Source: Nannocystis exedens (GTDB taxonomy: Bacteria; Myxococcota_A; Polyangia; Nannocystales; Nannocystaceae). Taken from it: DNA of 64,000 bases. The stretch spans positions 5,408,001 through 5,472,000 of the forward strand of contig NZ_NETK01000001.1 in assembly GCF_002343915.1 (NCBI RefSeq), written 5' to 3'. The position numbers and the translations under genes are program-made. A model generated the notes under the pieces. That model saw only the letters and a list, made by a program, of their open reading frames with translations, ran no database searches and had not been told where the DNA came from. Positions 1 through 8,574 of the stretch are shown here, piece by piece. Each line of letters opens with the position of its first letter. The first letter of the stretch is position 1.

Positions 1-2
1 TG

Positions 3-1538
3 CCCGACGCCGAGGCGCTGGTGGTCCGCTCGCAGGGCTTCCGCGCGACGTACTCGCAGCTGTGGGCGTGGACCGGCCAGGCCGCGCGCGGGCTGATGGC
101 GCTCGGGGTGCAGCGCGGCGACAGGGTCGGGATCTGGTCGCCCAACCGGGCCGAGTGGGTGATCTCGCAGTACGCGGCGGCGCGGGTCGGAGCGATCCTC
201 GTCAACATCAACCCGGCCTACCGGGTCGACGAGCTGCAGTACGCGCTTCGCCAGTCGGGCGTGTCGGTGCTGCTGCTGGCGCGGCGGCACCGCGGCTCGG
301 ACTACGCGGCGATGGTCGCCGAGGTGATGCCGGGCTGCCCGGCGCTGCGCCTGACGATCGTGTTCGAGGACGGCTGGGACGCGCTGCTGGCGGGCGGGTC
401 GTCGGTGTCCGAGGACGACCTGGCGGCGCGCGAGGCGACGCTGCAATTCGACGACCCGGTCAACATTCAATACACCAGCGGCACCACCGGCGCGCCCAAG
501 GGGGCGACGCTGTCGCACCACAACATCCTCAACAACGGGTTTTACATCGGCGAGACGCTGCGCTACGGCGAGCGCGATCGGGTCTGCATCCCGGTGCCGT
601 TCTACCACTGCTTCGGCATGGTGATCGGCAACCTCGCGTGTACGAGCCACGGCGCGTGCATGGTGATCCCCGGCGAGGTGTTCGACCCGGCGGCGACGCT
701 CGAGGCGGTGCAGGAGGAGCGCTGCACCTCGCTCTACGGCGTGCCGACGATGTTCATCGCCGAGCTCGAGCACCCGCGGTTCGCCGAGTTCGACCTGAGC
801 ACGCTGCGCACCGGGGTGATGGCCGGCTCGCCGTGCCCGGTCGAGACGATGAAGCAGGTGCAGTCGCGCATGCACATGCACGAGGTGACGATCTGCTACG
901 GCATGACGGAGACGTCGCCGGTGTCGACGCAGAGCGCCTGCGACGACCCGTTCGAGCAGCGGGTGACGACGGTCGGGCGGGTCCACCCGCACCTCGAGGT
1001 GAAGATCGTCGACCCCGCGACGGGGGCGGTCGTGCCGCGAGGCGTGCGCGGCGAGCTGTGTACCCGCGGCTACAGCGTGATGCTCGGCTACTGGAACGAC
1101 CCCGCGGCCACCCGCGCGGCCATCGACGAGGCCCGCTGGATGCACACCGGCGACCTGGCGGTGGTCGACGACGCGGGGTACGTCAGCATCGTCGGGCGGA
1201 TCAAGGACCTCATCATCCGCGGCGGCGAGAACATCTATCCCCGCGAGGTCGAGGAGCTGCTGCACACGCACGCGGCCGTCAGCGAGGCGCAGGTGATCGG
1301 GGTGCCGAGCCAGCGCTACGGCGAGGAGGTGATGGCGTGGATCAAGCTGCGCCCCGGCGCCAGCGTCACCGCCGACGAGCTGCGGCAGTTCTGCCTGGCC
1401 AAGCTGGCGCGCTTCAAGGCGCCCGTGTACTGGAAATTCGTCGAAAGCTTCCCGATGACGGTGACCGGGAAGATCCAGAAATACCGGATGCGCGAGATCG
1501 CCGTCGCCGAGCTCGAGCAGGCCGCGCGCAGCGAGTGA
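3..1538 (+). CDS. AMP-binding acyl-CoA synthetase, 5' end outside the window
   Basis: Ligase of the adenylate-forming family that activates a carboxylic acid, probably a medium- or long-chain fatty acid, with ATP and CoA. Seen: the P-loop-like motif YTSGTTGAPKG, the FYHCFG segment, YGMTETSP, the hinge region TGDLA, GRIKDLIIRGGENIYP, and a C-terminal lysine in TGKIQKYRMRE. The frame is open to the first base, and the residues before the first possible GTG (position 21) still match family sequence, so the true start lies upstream. About 510 residues are present, slightly short of the usual 540-560. A second ligase of this family occurs near 29.5 kb. Chain-length preference cannot be read from the sequence. 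Confidence 0.93.
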   Translation, partial: PDAEALVVRSQGFRATYSQLWAWTGQAARGLMALGVQRGDRVGIWSPNRAEWVISQYAAARVGAILVNINPAYRVDELQYALRQSGVSVLLLARRHRGSDYAAMVAEVMPGCPALRLTIVFEDGWDALLAGGSSVSEDDLAAREATLQFDDPVNIQYTSGTTGAPKGATLSHHNILNNGFYIGETLRYGERDRVCIPVPFYHCFGMVIGNLACTSHGACMVIPGEVFDPAATLEAVQEERCTSLYGVPTMFIAELEHPRFAEFDLSTLRTGVMAGSPCPVETMKQVQSRMHMHEVTICYGMTETSPVSTQSACDDPFEQRVTTVGRVHPHLEVKIVDPATGAVVPRGVRGELCTRGYSVMLGYWNDPAATRAAIDEARWMHTGDLAVVDDAGYVSIVGRIKDLIIRGGENIYPREVEELLHTHAAVSEAQVIGVPSQRYGEEVMAWIKLRPGASVTADELRQFCLAKLARFKAPVYWKFVESFPMTVTGKIQKYRMREIAVAELEQAARSE

Positions 1539-1607
1539 CGCGGGCGGCCGCGGGGCCTGCGACCGATGGTCGCGTGCCCGTCGCCGGGAACTCCGGTACG
1601 GTGAGGC

Positions 1608-2468
1608 GTGCGCGTCGCCCTCGCCGCCGTCCTGCTCCTGACCGCCTGCGGCGGGGCCACGCCCGCGAGCACCGACGCGAGCAGCAGCACGAGCACCACG
1701 GGCGCGAGCACCGGCGCGCCGATCGACTGCGCCGGCGGGCCGGACGAGCTCTTCATCAAAAGGATCGCGCCGCTGCTGGCGACGGACCGACCGAAGACCT
1801 GCAACACCTGTCACCTGTCGGGCGTCGACATGGAGATGTTCGTGCAGGACACGCCGTGTCAGACGATGGCGTGCCTCGAGTCGAAGGGTCTGGTCGACCT
1901 GAGCGCGCCGGAGGCGAGCGTGGTGCTGGGGTGGATCTCCCGCGCCGACCCGGCGAGCCCGCTGATCGACCCGTCGGTGATCGACGAGGAGTACCAGGCG
2001 TTTTTGGCGTGGATCGAGGCGACGGCGCAATGTGGGCTGTGCTGGTCCGGCGATTCGCCGTGCGGCGAGCCGAGCGGCGAGGAGTGCGAGGAGGACGACG
2101 CGGCGCCGGCGTGGGTCGACCCCGGCGATTGCTCGCCGCTGACCCGCGAGTCGCTGTTCCGCCACAAGGTGTACGCGTGGCGCGACCGCTGCTTCCCGTG
2201 CCACTTCGACAGCTCCGAGATCGAGGCGCCGAAGTGGATCGCCACCGGCTCGTGCGAGCTCGGGTCGTTGATGACGATGCGCAACGTGCTGGAGCGCGGG
2301 CTCGTGGACTACGACGACCCGGAGCAGAGCCTCCTCTTGCTGAAGCCGCTGGCCGAGAGCGCCGGCGGGGTGATGCACGGCGGGCACGACAAGTTCGCGA
2401 ACAAGACCGACGAGACCTACGTCGACTTCCTGGCGTGGATCTCCCGCGAGGTCGAGTGCTCGCCGTAG
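1608..2468 (+). CDS. lipoprotein with two heme c attachment motifs
   Basis: 286 residues from a GTG start. The N terminus is a lipoprotein signal ending LLTAC, with the lipidated Cys at residue 14, followed by a Ser/Thr/Ala-rich linker to about residue 38. Two CxxCH motifs are visible, CNTCH at 65-69 and CFPCH at 195-199, which fits covalent attachment of two c-type hemes on a cell-envelope protein. Extra cysteine pairs at about 142-160 may form disulfides. Similar proteins in myxobacteria are usually annotated as hypothetical or cytochrome-c-like. A partner reductase or peroxidase is not seen nearby. A perfect palindrome begins 4 bp after the stop. Electron-transfer function is inferred from the motifs only. 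Confidence 0.85.
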   Translation: MRVALAAVLLLTACGGATPASTDASSSTSTTGASTGAPIDCAGGPDELFIKRIAPLLATDRPKTCNTCHLSGVDMEMFVQDTPCQTMACLESKGLVDLSAPEASVVLGWISRADPASPLIDPSVIDEEYQAFLAWIEATAQCGLCWSGDSPCGEPSGEECEEDDAAPAWVDPGDCSPLTRESLFRHKVYAWRDRCFPCHFDSSEIEAPKWIATGSCELGSLMTMRNVLERGLVDYDDPEQSLLLLKPLAESAGGVMHGGHDKFANKTDETYVDFLAWISREVECSP

Positions 2469-2472
2469 GACC

Positions 2473-2488
2473 TGTCCCTCGGGACAGC
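2473..2488. repeat. dispersed palindrome copy, possible terminator
   Basis: CTGTCCC-TC-GGGACAG is a perfect inverted repeat with 7-bp arms, starting 4 bp after the stop of the heme lipoprotein gene. It is one of the cleanest copies of the TGTCC/GGACA family found throughout the window. There is no T-run, so a Rho-independent role is uncertain. Confidence 0.7.
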
Positions 2489-2584
2489 TAGAGCATGGTC
2501 GTCGCTGTCGAGGATGCTGCGCGGATGCGCAGGTCTCCCACATTTTGTGTTGACGCCCTGCAGGCACCCCCATATATTGCGGTC

Positions 2585-2772
2585 GGCGCTGGTACCCTCT
2601 GCGTTTGCGAAGACGCAGCGGGTTTAAAAGGGAACCCGGTGAGAATCCGGGGCTGCCCCGCAGCGGTAAGCGAGAACGACCCCCACGGAGCACTGGCCGC
2701 GCGGCCGGGAAGTGTGGGCAGTAGGAACTCGGCGGCGACGTCGAGCGGCTCGTGAGCCCGAAGACCTGCCTG
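2585..2772 (+). promoter_or_regulatory. cobalamin (B12) riboswitch upstream of nrdAB
   Basis: Hallmarks of the B12 element are present in order: a 5' stem (GCGTTTGCGAAGACGC) near 2601-2616, the conserved core GGGAACCCGGTGAGAATCC, then GGGGCTGCCCCGCAGCGG and TAAGCGAGA, and the 3' B12 box AGCCCGAAGACCTGCC at 2755-2770. The element lies 220 bp before nrdA on the same strand. B12-repressed class Ia reductase is a known arrangement in genomes that also carry the B12-dependent class II enzyme NrdJ, so an nrdJ elsewhere in this genome is predicted. The expression platform between 2772 and the nrdA ribosome binding site was not resolved. Confidence 0.92.
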
Positions 2773-2990
2773 CGCCCGGCGACGGGAGACATCCGCCGCC
2801 GGAACGACCTGGAAGCCTCGCGGGAGGCGCGGTGCATGCGAAGCGGGACCCCGCGACTCGCCTCTGCCCCTGTCCCGCGCCGACTTCCGGTCGCCCGCGG
2901 GGGCGAGAGGTCGGTGCAGGGCGTTCGCTCGCGCTGACCCTCTGCCCCGGCTCCTCCTCGCGGTCCACGCGCGAACACGAGGAGGGCGAG

Positions 2991-5396
2991 ATGGACAGGG
3001 ACAGCACGACGAGCGAGGCGACGCTTTCGGGTGAGCCGACCCGACCTGGTTTTCAGACCAGCATGCGGGTGAAGAAGCGCAGCGGGGCGCTCGAGCCGGT
3101 CGACATCCACAAGATCGTGCAGGCGGTCGACCGCTGCTGCGCCGGCCTCGACGCGGTCGACGCGGTGCGGGTGGCGACGCGGACGATCAGCGGGCTGTAC
3201 GACGGCGCGACCACGCAGGAGCTCGACCTGCTGTCGATCCAGACCGCGGCGGCGCTGATCGCCGAGGAGCCGCAGTACTCGCGGCTGGCCGCGCGGCTGT
3301 TGTCGGCGTACATCGAGGCCGAGGTCGGGCTCGCCGGGGTGCGCACGTTCTCCGAGTCGGTCGCGCTCGGCCGGCGGCTGAACCTGATCCACGAGCGGCT
3401 GCAGGCGTTCGTCGGCGCGGCCGCGGGCGAGCTCGACGCGGCGATCGATCGGTCGCGCGACCTCGAGTTCGAGTACTTCGGCCTGCGCACGGTCTACGAC
3501 CGCTACCTGCTGCGCCACCCGCAGACGCGGCAGGTGATCGAGACGCCGCAGCAGTTCTTCATGCGGATCGCCTGCGCCCTGGCCGAGTCGGTGGCCGAGG
3601 CGCGCGAGCTGTACGCGCTGCTGTCGGCGCTCGAGTACCTGCCGAGCTCGCCGACGCTGTTCAACGCCGGCACGCGGCACGAACAATTGGCGAGCTGCTT
3701 CCTGCTCGACTCGCCGCGCGACCAGCTGTCGCACATCTATCAGCGCTACCACGACGTCGCGATGCTGTCGAAGTTCTCCGGCGGCATCGGCCTGGCGTAT
3801 CACCGGGTGCGCTCGCGCGGCTCGTTGATCACCGTGACGAACGGGATCTCCTGCGGCATCGTGCCGTGGCTGAAGACGCTCGACGCGTCGGTGGCGGCGG
3901 TCAACCAGGGCGGCAAGCGCAAGGGCGCCTGCTGCGTGTACCTCGAGTCGTGGCACGCCGACATCGAGGCGTTCCTCGAGCTGCGCGACAACACCGGCGA
4001 CGAGGCCAGCCGCACGCACAACCTCAACCTCGCCAACTGGGTGCCCGACCTGTTCATGCGCCGGGTCGAGGCCGACGCGGCGTGGAGCCTGTTCGACCCC
4101 AAGACGGTGAAGGACCTGCCCGACCTGTACGGCGAGGCGTTCGAGGCCCGCTACGTCGAGTACGAGCAGGCCGGCCTGGCAGTGCGCACGGTGCCGGCGC
4201 GCGAGCTGTACGCGCGGATGATGCGGACGCTGGCGCAGACCGGCAACGGCTGGATGACCTTCAAGGATCGCTGCAACACCACCTGCAACCAGACCGGGGC
4301 GCCGGGGCGGGTGGTGCACCTGTCGAATCTGTGCACGGAGATCGTCGAGGTCACGGCCGGCGACGAGGTCGCGGTGTGCAACCTCGGCTCGATCAACCTC
4401 GCGCGGCACACGAGGACAGGCCCCGAAGGACAGGTCGAGTTCGACTTCGAGAAGCTGTCGCGGACGGTGCGGCAGGCGGTGCGGCAGCTCGACCGGGTGA
4501 TCGACCTCAACTACTACTCGCTGCCCGGGGCGCGCGACTCGAACCATCAGTGGCGGCCGGTCGGGCTCGGGCTCATGGGCCTGCAGGACGTGTTCTTCCA
4601 GCTCGGGCTCGCGTTCGACTGCGCGGCCGCGCGGGCGCTGTCGCGGCAGATCTCCGAGGAGGTGTACTTCCACGCGCTGGCGGCCTCGTGCGCGCTGGCG
4701 CAGGAGCGCGGGCCGCACCCGGCCTTCGGCGAGACCCGGGTGGCGCGCGGAGAGCTGCAGTTCGACGCCTGGCACGTGACGCCGCGCGAACCTGCCCGAT
4801 GGGACAGGCTGCGGGCGGACATCCGCGCGCACGGGCTGCGCAACTCGCTGCTGGTGGCGATCGCGCCGACGGCGACGATCGCGGCGATCGCCGGCTGCTA
4901 CGAGTGCATCGAGCCGCAGGTGTCGAACCTGTTCAAGCGCGAGACGCTGTCGGGCGACTTCCTGCAGGTCAACCGCTACCTGGTGGCGACGCTCAAGCAG
5001 CTCGGGCTGTGGACCGAGGCGACGCGCGACCGGCTCAAGCTGGCCGAGGGCTCGGTGCAGCAGCTCGAGGGGCTGCCGGAGGCGCTCAAGCTGGTGTACC
5101 GCACGGCGTGGGAGCTGCCGATGCGCTCGCTCATCGACATGGCGGCCGAGCGCGGGGCGTTCATCGACCAGAGCCAGTCGCTCAACCTGTTCATCGAGAG
5201 CCCGAGCATCGGCCAGCTGTCGAGCATGTACTTCTACGCGTGGAAGCGCGGGCTCAAGACGACCTACTACCTGCGCTCGCGCCCGGCGACGCGGATCGCC
5301 AAGGCCACGGTGGCGACCGGCGCCGAGCCGCCGGCGCCGCGGGCGGCGGTCGCGTGCTCGCTCGAGAACCCCGAATCCTGTGAGGCCTGCCAATGA
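2991..5396 (+). CDS. nrdA: class Ia ribonucleoside-diphosphate reductase, large subunit
   Basis: 801 residues. Reduces ribonucleoside diphosphates to deoxy forms together with NrdB, in the cytoplasm. An N-terminal ATP-cone starts at about residue 26 (RVKKRSGALEPVDIHKIVQ). Catalytic residues line up with the E. coli enzyme: redox pair C236 and C463, active-site N446, C448 and E450 in SNLCTEI, and the radical-transfer tyrosines Y759-Y760. The C-terminal pair CEAC fits the thioredoxin-linked shuttle. The ATG at 2991 is chosen because it follows a GAGGAGGGCGAG ribosome binding site; the frame is open further upstream, but that would run through the riboswitch. The stop overlaps the nrdB start as ATGA. 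Control by the upstream B12 riboswitch is inferred. A degenerate copy of the dispersed palindrome lies in frame at 4791-4808. Confidence 0.97.
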   Translation: MDRDSTTSEATLSGEPTRPGFQTSMRVKKRSGALEPVDIHKIVQAVDRCCAGLDAVDAVRVATRTISGLYDGATTQELDLLSIQTAAALIAEEPQYSRLAARLLSAYIEAEVGLAGVRTFSESVALGRRLNLIHERLQAFVGAAAGELDAAIDRSRDLEFEYFGLRTVYDRYLLRHPQTRQVIETPQQFFMRIACALAESVAEARELYALLSALEYLPSSPTLFNAGTRHEQLASCFLLDSPRDQLSHIYQRYHDVAMLSKFSGGIGLAYHRVRSRGSLITVTNGISCGIVPWLKTLDASVAAVNQGGKRKGACCVYLESWHADIEAFLELRDNTGDEASRTHNLNLANWVPDLFMRRVEADAAWSLFDPKTVKDLPDLYGEAFEARYVEYEQAGLAVRTVPARELYARMMRTLAQTGNGWMTFKDRCNTTCNQTGAPGRVVHLSNLCTEIVEVTAGDEVAVCNLGSINLARHTRTGPEGQVEFDFEKLSRTVRQAVRQLDRVIDLNYYSLPGARDSNHQWRPVGLGLMGLQDVFFQLGLAFDCAAARALSRQISEEVYFHALAASCALAQERGPHPAFGETRVARGELQFDAWHVTPREPARWDRLRADIRAHGLRNSLLVAIAPTATIAAIAGCYECIEPQVSNLFKRETLSGDFLQVNRYLVATLKQLGLWTEATRDRLKLAEGSVQQLEGLPEALKLVYRTAWELPMRSLIDMAAERGAFIDQSQSLNLFIESPSIGQLSSMYFYAWKRGLKTTYYLRSRPATRIAKATVATGAEPPAPRAAVACSLENPESCEACQ
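4791..4808. repeat. dispersed palindrome copy inside nrdA
   Basis: CCTGCCCGATGGGACAGG, arms of 8 bp with one mismatch. It is translated as part of a variable stretch of NrdA between conserved regions, so it is tolerated in frame. Confidence 0.5.
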
Positions 5397-6415
5397 GTCA
5401 CGTCCACCGCCCCGCCCGCCTGCTCGACCCCGGCCTGTGCCTCACCCTCCGGCCGATGGCCTACCCGGTATTCTTCGAGATGTACCGGGCGGCGATCAAG
5501 AACACCTGGACGGTCGAGGAGGTCGATTTCTCGACCGACGTCGCCGACCTGCGCGGCCGGATGTCGCCGGCCGAGCGACACCTCGTGCAGCGGCTGGTCG
5601 CGTTCTTCGCCACCGGCGACGTGATCGTCGCCAACAACGTGGTGCTGAGCCTGTACCGCCACATCAACGCCCCCGAGGCGCGGATGTACCTGTCGCGCCA
5701 GCTCTACGAGGAGGCGCTGCACGTGCAGTTCTACCTGACGCTGCTCGACACGTACGTGCCCGACCCCGACGAGCGCCACCGGGCGTTCGCGGCGATCGAG
5801 ACGATCCCGTCGATCCGCCGCAAGGCCGAGTTCTGCATGCGCTGGCTCGACTCGCTGCAGGGCACCGAGCGGCTCGAGACCCGCGAGCAGCGGCGCCGCT
5901 TCGTGCTCAACCTGATCTGCTTCGCAGCGTGCGTCGAAGGATTGTTCTTCTTCGGCGCGTTCGCCTACGTGTACTTCCTGCGCTCGCGCGGGCTGCTGCA
6001 CGGGCTGGCGGCCGGCACCAACTGGGTGTTCCGCGACGAGAGCGCGCACATGCGGTTCGCGTTCGAGGTGGTCGGCACGATCCGCCGCGAGGAGCCGGAG
6101 CTGTTCGACGCGTCGCTCGAGGCCGAGGTGCAGGCGATGATCGCGGAGGCGATCGACTGCGAGACGCAATTCGCCGAGGACCTGGTCGGCGGCGGCGTGG
6201 CGGGGCTGTCGGTCGCCGACATCCGCCAGTACCTCGAGTTCTGCGCCGACCAGCGGCTGACGACGCTGGGGATGACGCGCCGCTACGGGGTGAAGAACCC
6301 GCTCGCGTTCATGGAATTGCAGGACGTGCAGGAGGTGGCAAACTTCTTCGAGCGCCGGGTCTCGGCGTACCAGGTCGGCGTGTCCGGACAGGTGGTGCTC
6401 GATGCAGCGTTCTGA
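5393..6415 (+). CDS. nrdB: class Ia ribonucleoside-diphosphate reductase, small (radical) subunit
   Basis: 340 residues, start overlapping the nrdA stop (ATGA), so the two subunits are translationally coupled. Carries the di-iron and tyrosyl-radical site: D76, E107 and H110 in the first helix pair, E182, E216 and H219 in the second. Y114, four residues after H110 (HVQFY), stands where the radical tyrosine is expected, so this looks like a true tyrosyl-radical enzyme rather than the Phe-containing Mn/Fe type. The length is in the normal range. The last 14 bases overlap the following thioesterase gene, which suggests a single transcript nrdA-nrdB-thioesterase under the B12 riboswitch. Confidence 0.96.
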   Translation: MSHVHRPARLLDPGLCLTLRPMAYPVFFEMYRAAIKNTWTVEEVDFSTDVADLRGRMSPAERHLVQRLVAFFATGDVIVANNVVLSLYRHINAPEARMYLSRQLYEEALHVQFYLTLLDTYVPDPDERHRAFAAIETIPSIRRKAEFCMRWLDSLQGTERLETREQRRRFVLNLICFAACVEGLFFFGAFAYVYFLRSRGLLHGLAAGTNWVFRDESAHMRFAFEVVGTIRREEPELFDASLEAEVQAMIAEAIDCETQFAEDLVGGGVAGLSVADIRQYLEFCADQRLTTLGMTRRYGVKNPLAFMELQDVQEVANFFERRVSAYQVGVSGQVVLDAAF

Positions 6416-6821
6416 CGACAACAACGAGCGGATCGAGGCGGGCCGCGTGCGCGAGGCCCGGCTCGTCGAGATGGTGTTTCCCGAGCAGACGAACCACTAC
6501 GGGACGCTGTTCGGCGGGCAGGCGCTGGCGCTGATGGACAAGGCGGCGTTCGTGGCGGCTTCGCGGTACGCGCGGCGCACGGTGGTGACGGCGAGCAGCG
6601 AGCGCGTCGACTTTCATGTGCCGATCCGGCAGGGGCAGCTCGTGGAGCTGATCGCCCGCGTGGTGGGGACGGGGCGGACCTCGATCACGGTCGAGGTCGA
6701 GGTGTTCGCCGAGGATCTGCTCACCGGGGATCGCCAGCTCGGGACGCGCGGGCGGTTCGTGCTGGTGGCCCTCGATGCGCACGGGAATCCCACTGCGGTG
6801 CCTCCGCTCGCGGGCGCTTGA
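6402..6821 (+). CDS. acyl-CoA thioesterase, hotdog fold (YciA/BACH-like)
   Basis: 139 residues. Hydrolyses acyl-CoA thioesters. The segment MVFPEQTNHYGTLFGGQAL is the typical hotdog-helix signature of the YciA/acyl-CoA hydrolase group (N-x-x-G-x-x-F-G-G), with the likely catalytic Asp in LMDKAAF. A second conserved stretch, VDFHVPIRQGQLVEL, follows. The start lies within the 3' end of nrdB in another frame. The overlap suggests co-transcription with the reductase, although the functional link is not obvious. A fragment of an SDR gene begins directly over its stop. Confidence 0.88.
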   Translation: MQRSDDNNERIEAGRVREARLVEMVFPEQTNHYGTLFGGQALALMDKAAFVAASRYARRTVVTASSERVDFHVPIRQGQLVELIARVVGTGRTSITVEVEVFAEDLLTGDRQLGTRGRFVLVALDAHGNPTAVPPLAGA

Positions 6822-7021
6822 GGGAGCTGCTTGACGGAGGGCCGGGTGTGCCGGCGGACCAGGTCGAGGGGCTCAAGGCCAACTTGGCCGCCAGCCTGCC
6901 GCTCGGGCGGCTCGGCAAGCCCGAGGAGATCGCCAGGGCGGCGCTGTTCCTCGCCTCCGACGACAGCACGTTCATCACCGGCATCGAGCTGTTCGTCGAC
7001 GGCGGCGTCGCCCAGGTGTGA
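6818..7021 (+). pseudogene. C-terminal fragment of a short-chain dehydrogenase/reductase
   Basis: Only about 65 residues remain. They match the last quarter of SDR enzymes: LPLGRLGKPEEIARAALFLASDD followed by FITGIELFVDGGVAQV. The NAD(P)-binding GxxxGxG motif and the catalytic Tyr-x-x-x-Lys are absent, and the sequence before it belongs to the thioesterase gene. The simplest reading is a deletion that removed the front of an SDR gene and joined the remnant to the thioesterase. Confidence 0.8.
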
Positions 7022-7109
7022 GGCGCGCCGCGCCGCTCGGCGGCTTCACGGGCTCGGTAGATCGGCGTCCTCGTCTCCCCCGGGGTCGCGGGGCGCCCGG
7101 GCGGCGGCG

Positions 7110-7507
7110 TCGATCGCGGGCCGTGATCGGCGCCCGGCAGCCACGGCACGAGCGAGGCCTGGATCAGGCGCTCGTCGCGGCGAAACCACAGGTTGTCGAA
7201 CGCACGGATGCGGGTCGCGGCGATGAGCGCGCCGAGCTGCGGCGGCGCGAGCGCGGCGGCGTGCCCGGCGGCAGGCCGCGTCGGTTTGCTGGATCGGCTC
7301 GTCGGTCAGCGGCCAGGCGATCGCCTTCGCGGCGGCTCGCTCGCTCAGGCCGCTGGTATCGCGCGGGGCGAGCACGCCCGAGAACCGCTCCAGGGACACG
7401 GTCCCTGCGCGCCAAGTGCCGCGCACCGGGCAGTGATGCGACCCCTGTCGGCGCGCGGGGTGAACGCCACCGGCGCGACTTGGGGGTCCACAGGCTCGTA
7501 AGCAGTT
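7110..7507 (-). pseudogene. possible decayed gene, frames shifted
   Basis: On this strand, stretches with protein-like composition lie in different frames. One reads GTVSLERFSGVLAPRD and AKAIAWPLTDEPIQQT, and another, downstream, reads LGALIAATRIRAFDNLWFRR and DERLIQASLVPWLPGADHG. Joining them needs at least one frameshift between about 7265 and 7290. No family was recognised. It may be the remains of a gene of unknown function or chance open sequence in high-GC DNA. Confidence 0.3.
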
Positions 7508-7655
7508 CATGTTCCCGCCTCACTCGAGCACGCTCGATGTCTGCAATTACGACAAAGTTAGGCCCAGGTCCGCCGCCCACGCTGCATTCGCCCATTGTGA
7601 ATTGCGCACTCCGCGCACTGGCGCGCCAGCAAAAAGCGGCCAAATCAGTACCACC

Positions 7656-7784
7656 ATGAGCAAACTTCTACGAGGTGCCGTCGCGGGTGTTGGGGCTTGG
7701 AAGCTCGGCGGTGGTGTCATTGGCACCGTCCTGATCTTCATCCTTTTGTGGATCGTCCTCGGCAACTTCGACATCTTCAGATGA
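7656..7784 (+). CDS. small one-pass membrane protein
   Basis: 42 residues, starting MSKLLRGAVAGVGAWKLGGG, then a strongly hydrophobic segment (VIGTVLIFILLWIVLG) and a short NFDIF tail. The ATG is preceded by less GC-rich sequence that could hold a promoter. Tiny proteins of this shape (a basic, Gly-rich front, then GGG-x-x-GT-x-x-x-F and one hydrophobic helix) recur in myxobacterial genomes, as far as I recall, but without a known role. Orientation in the membrane cannot be determined. Confidence 0.6.
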   Translation: MSKLLRGAVAGVGAWKLGGGVIGTVLIFILLWIVLGNFDIFR

Positions 7785-8574
7785 TCGTCCTCGGAGTCGC
7801 GCGGCTGCACGGAGAGCTCGCAGCATGATGGGCAGGCCCACGCGCGGGCCCTGGCGAGCACGCTCGCAGACGACGTGCACCCGGCCTACGTCGACGTCTC
7901 GCTCGCCGTGGGCACGCTCGCCGCCGACGACGTGCTACGCCGGCTGTGGCCCGCCGAGCTCGCCGCCCTGCTGTCCATGGCCTCCGACCTTCGCGTCCGG
8001 CCCTTCCCCGGAACTTTGGCACGGCCGTAGCCGTGAGAGGCTGACCGCCGGCGCCGGCTTCGATGCGAGGTGTCCTCGGGGACATGTCACGGGCCCCTGT
8101 TCGACGGCCAGAGGCTGGCCGCCGAACAGCCGCTTTCGGGCGGCAAGCACGGCGGTCACCCTTCGCGGCGAGGGAGTCGTGGCGATTCTCGCCGGGGTCG
8201 CAATTTGTATGGCGTCAGGCGGTGCGAATCAGCCGGTGCTGAGGCCGTCATGCGCCGCGGCCCTCGATCTGCGGGTCGCACTTCGCCTGTGGTGGTTCGA
8301 TCGTGCCTGGGCTGTCGCTGAGTCCGCCGGGCGCGCGAATCATTGCACCTGCCTGAAGGGACATTGTGGTCTCGCGGAGGATCGCCGTCTTGCCGGGCAG
8401 GCCCGGGCGCGCCATCGTGCGGACTCGGGGGCGTCGTGCGCGGGGGCGGACTCGGCGGCCGCCATGCACGCGTCGTCCCGGGGCCTCGCTCGTCGCAAGC
8501 GACCCGGCCAGGCGCGCCTGGCCCGCAAACGCCGACCCTGCTGGTCGACGGCGGTCGGCGTACCGTCGCGGACC
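7785..8574. other. 790-bp gap with no clear intact gene
   Basis: No intact gene is supported. Around 7862-8030 on the + strand a short protein-like run ends at a TAG (YVDVSLAVGTLAADDVLRRL is its clearest part), possibly a gene remnant. A dispersed palindrome copy lies at 8071-8088. The last 200 bases are the upstream region of the CotH lipoprotein gene. Confidence 0.5.
8071..8088. repeat. dispersed palindrome copy, near consensus
   Basis: TGTCCTCGGGGACATGTC: the TGTCC and GGACA arms flank TCGG, with an ATGTC extension. It lies in the non-coding gap before the CotH gene. Confidence 0.65.

Noticed and set aside
1608..2468. The heme lipoprotein as the missing MbnH partner
   Set aside because: It has CxxCH motifs but lacks di-heme peroxidase features, carries a lipobox and lies 8 kb from the MbnP-like gene.
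2495..2990. Open frames over the nrdA leader, including an upstream extension of nrdA
   Set aside because: They run through a clear cobalamin riboswitch, and the ATG at 2991 has a strong ribosome binding site and begins family-like sequence soon after.
5267..6424. Long open frames opposite nrdA/nrdB, and many similar ones opposite other genes
   Set aside because: Arg/Ala/His-rich products without motifs, mirroring conserved genes on the other strand; typical shadows in very GC-rich DNA.
7022..7655. Several overlapping open frames after the SDR fragment
   Set aside because: None has a ribosome binding site or a recognisable domain; only a weak case for a decayed gene on the minus strand was retained.
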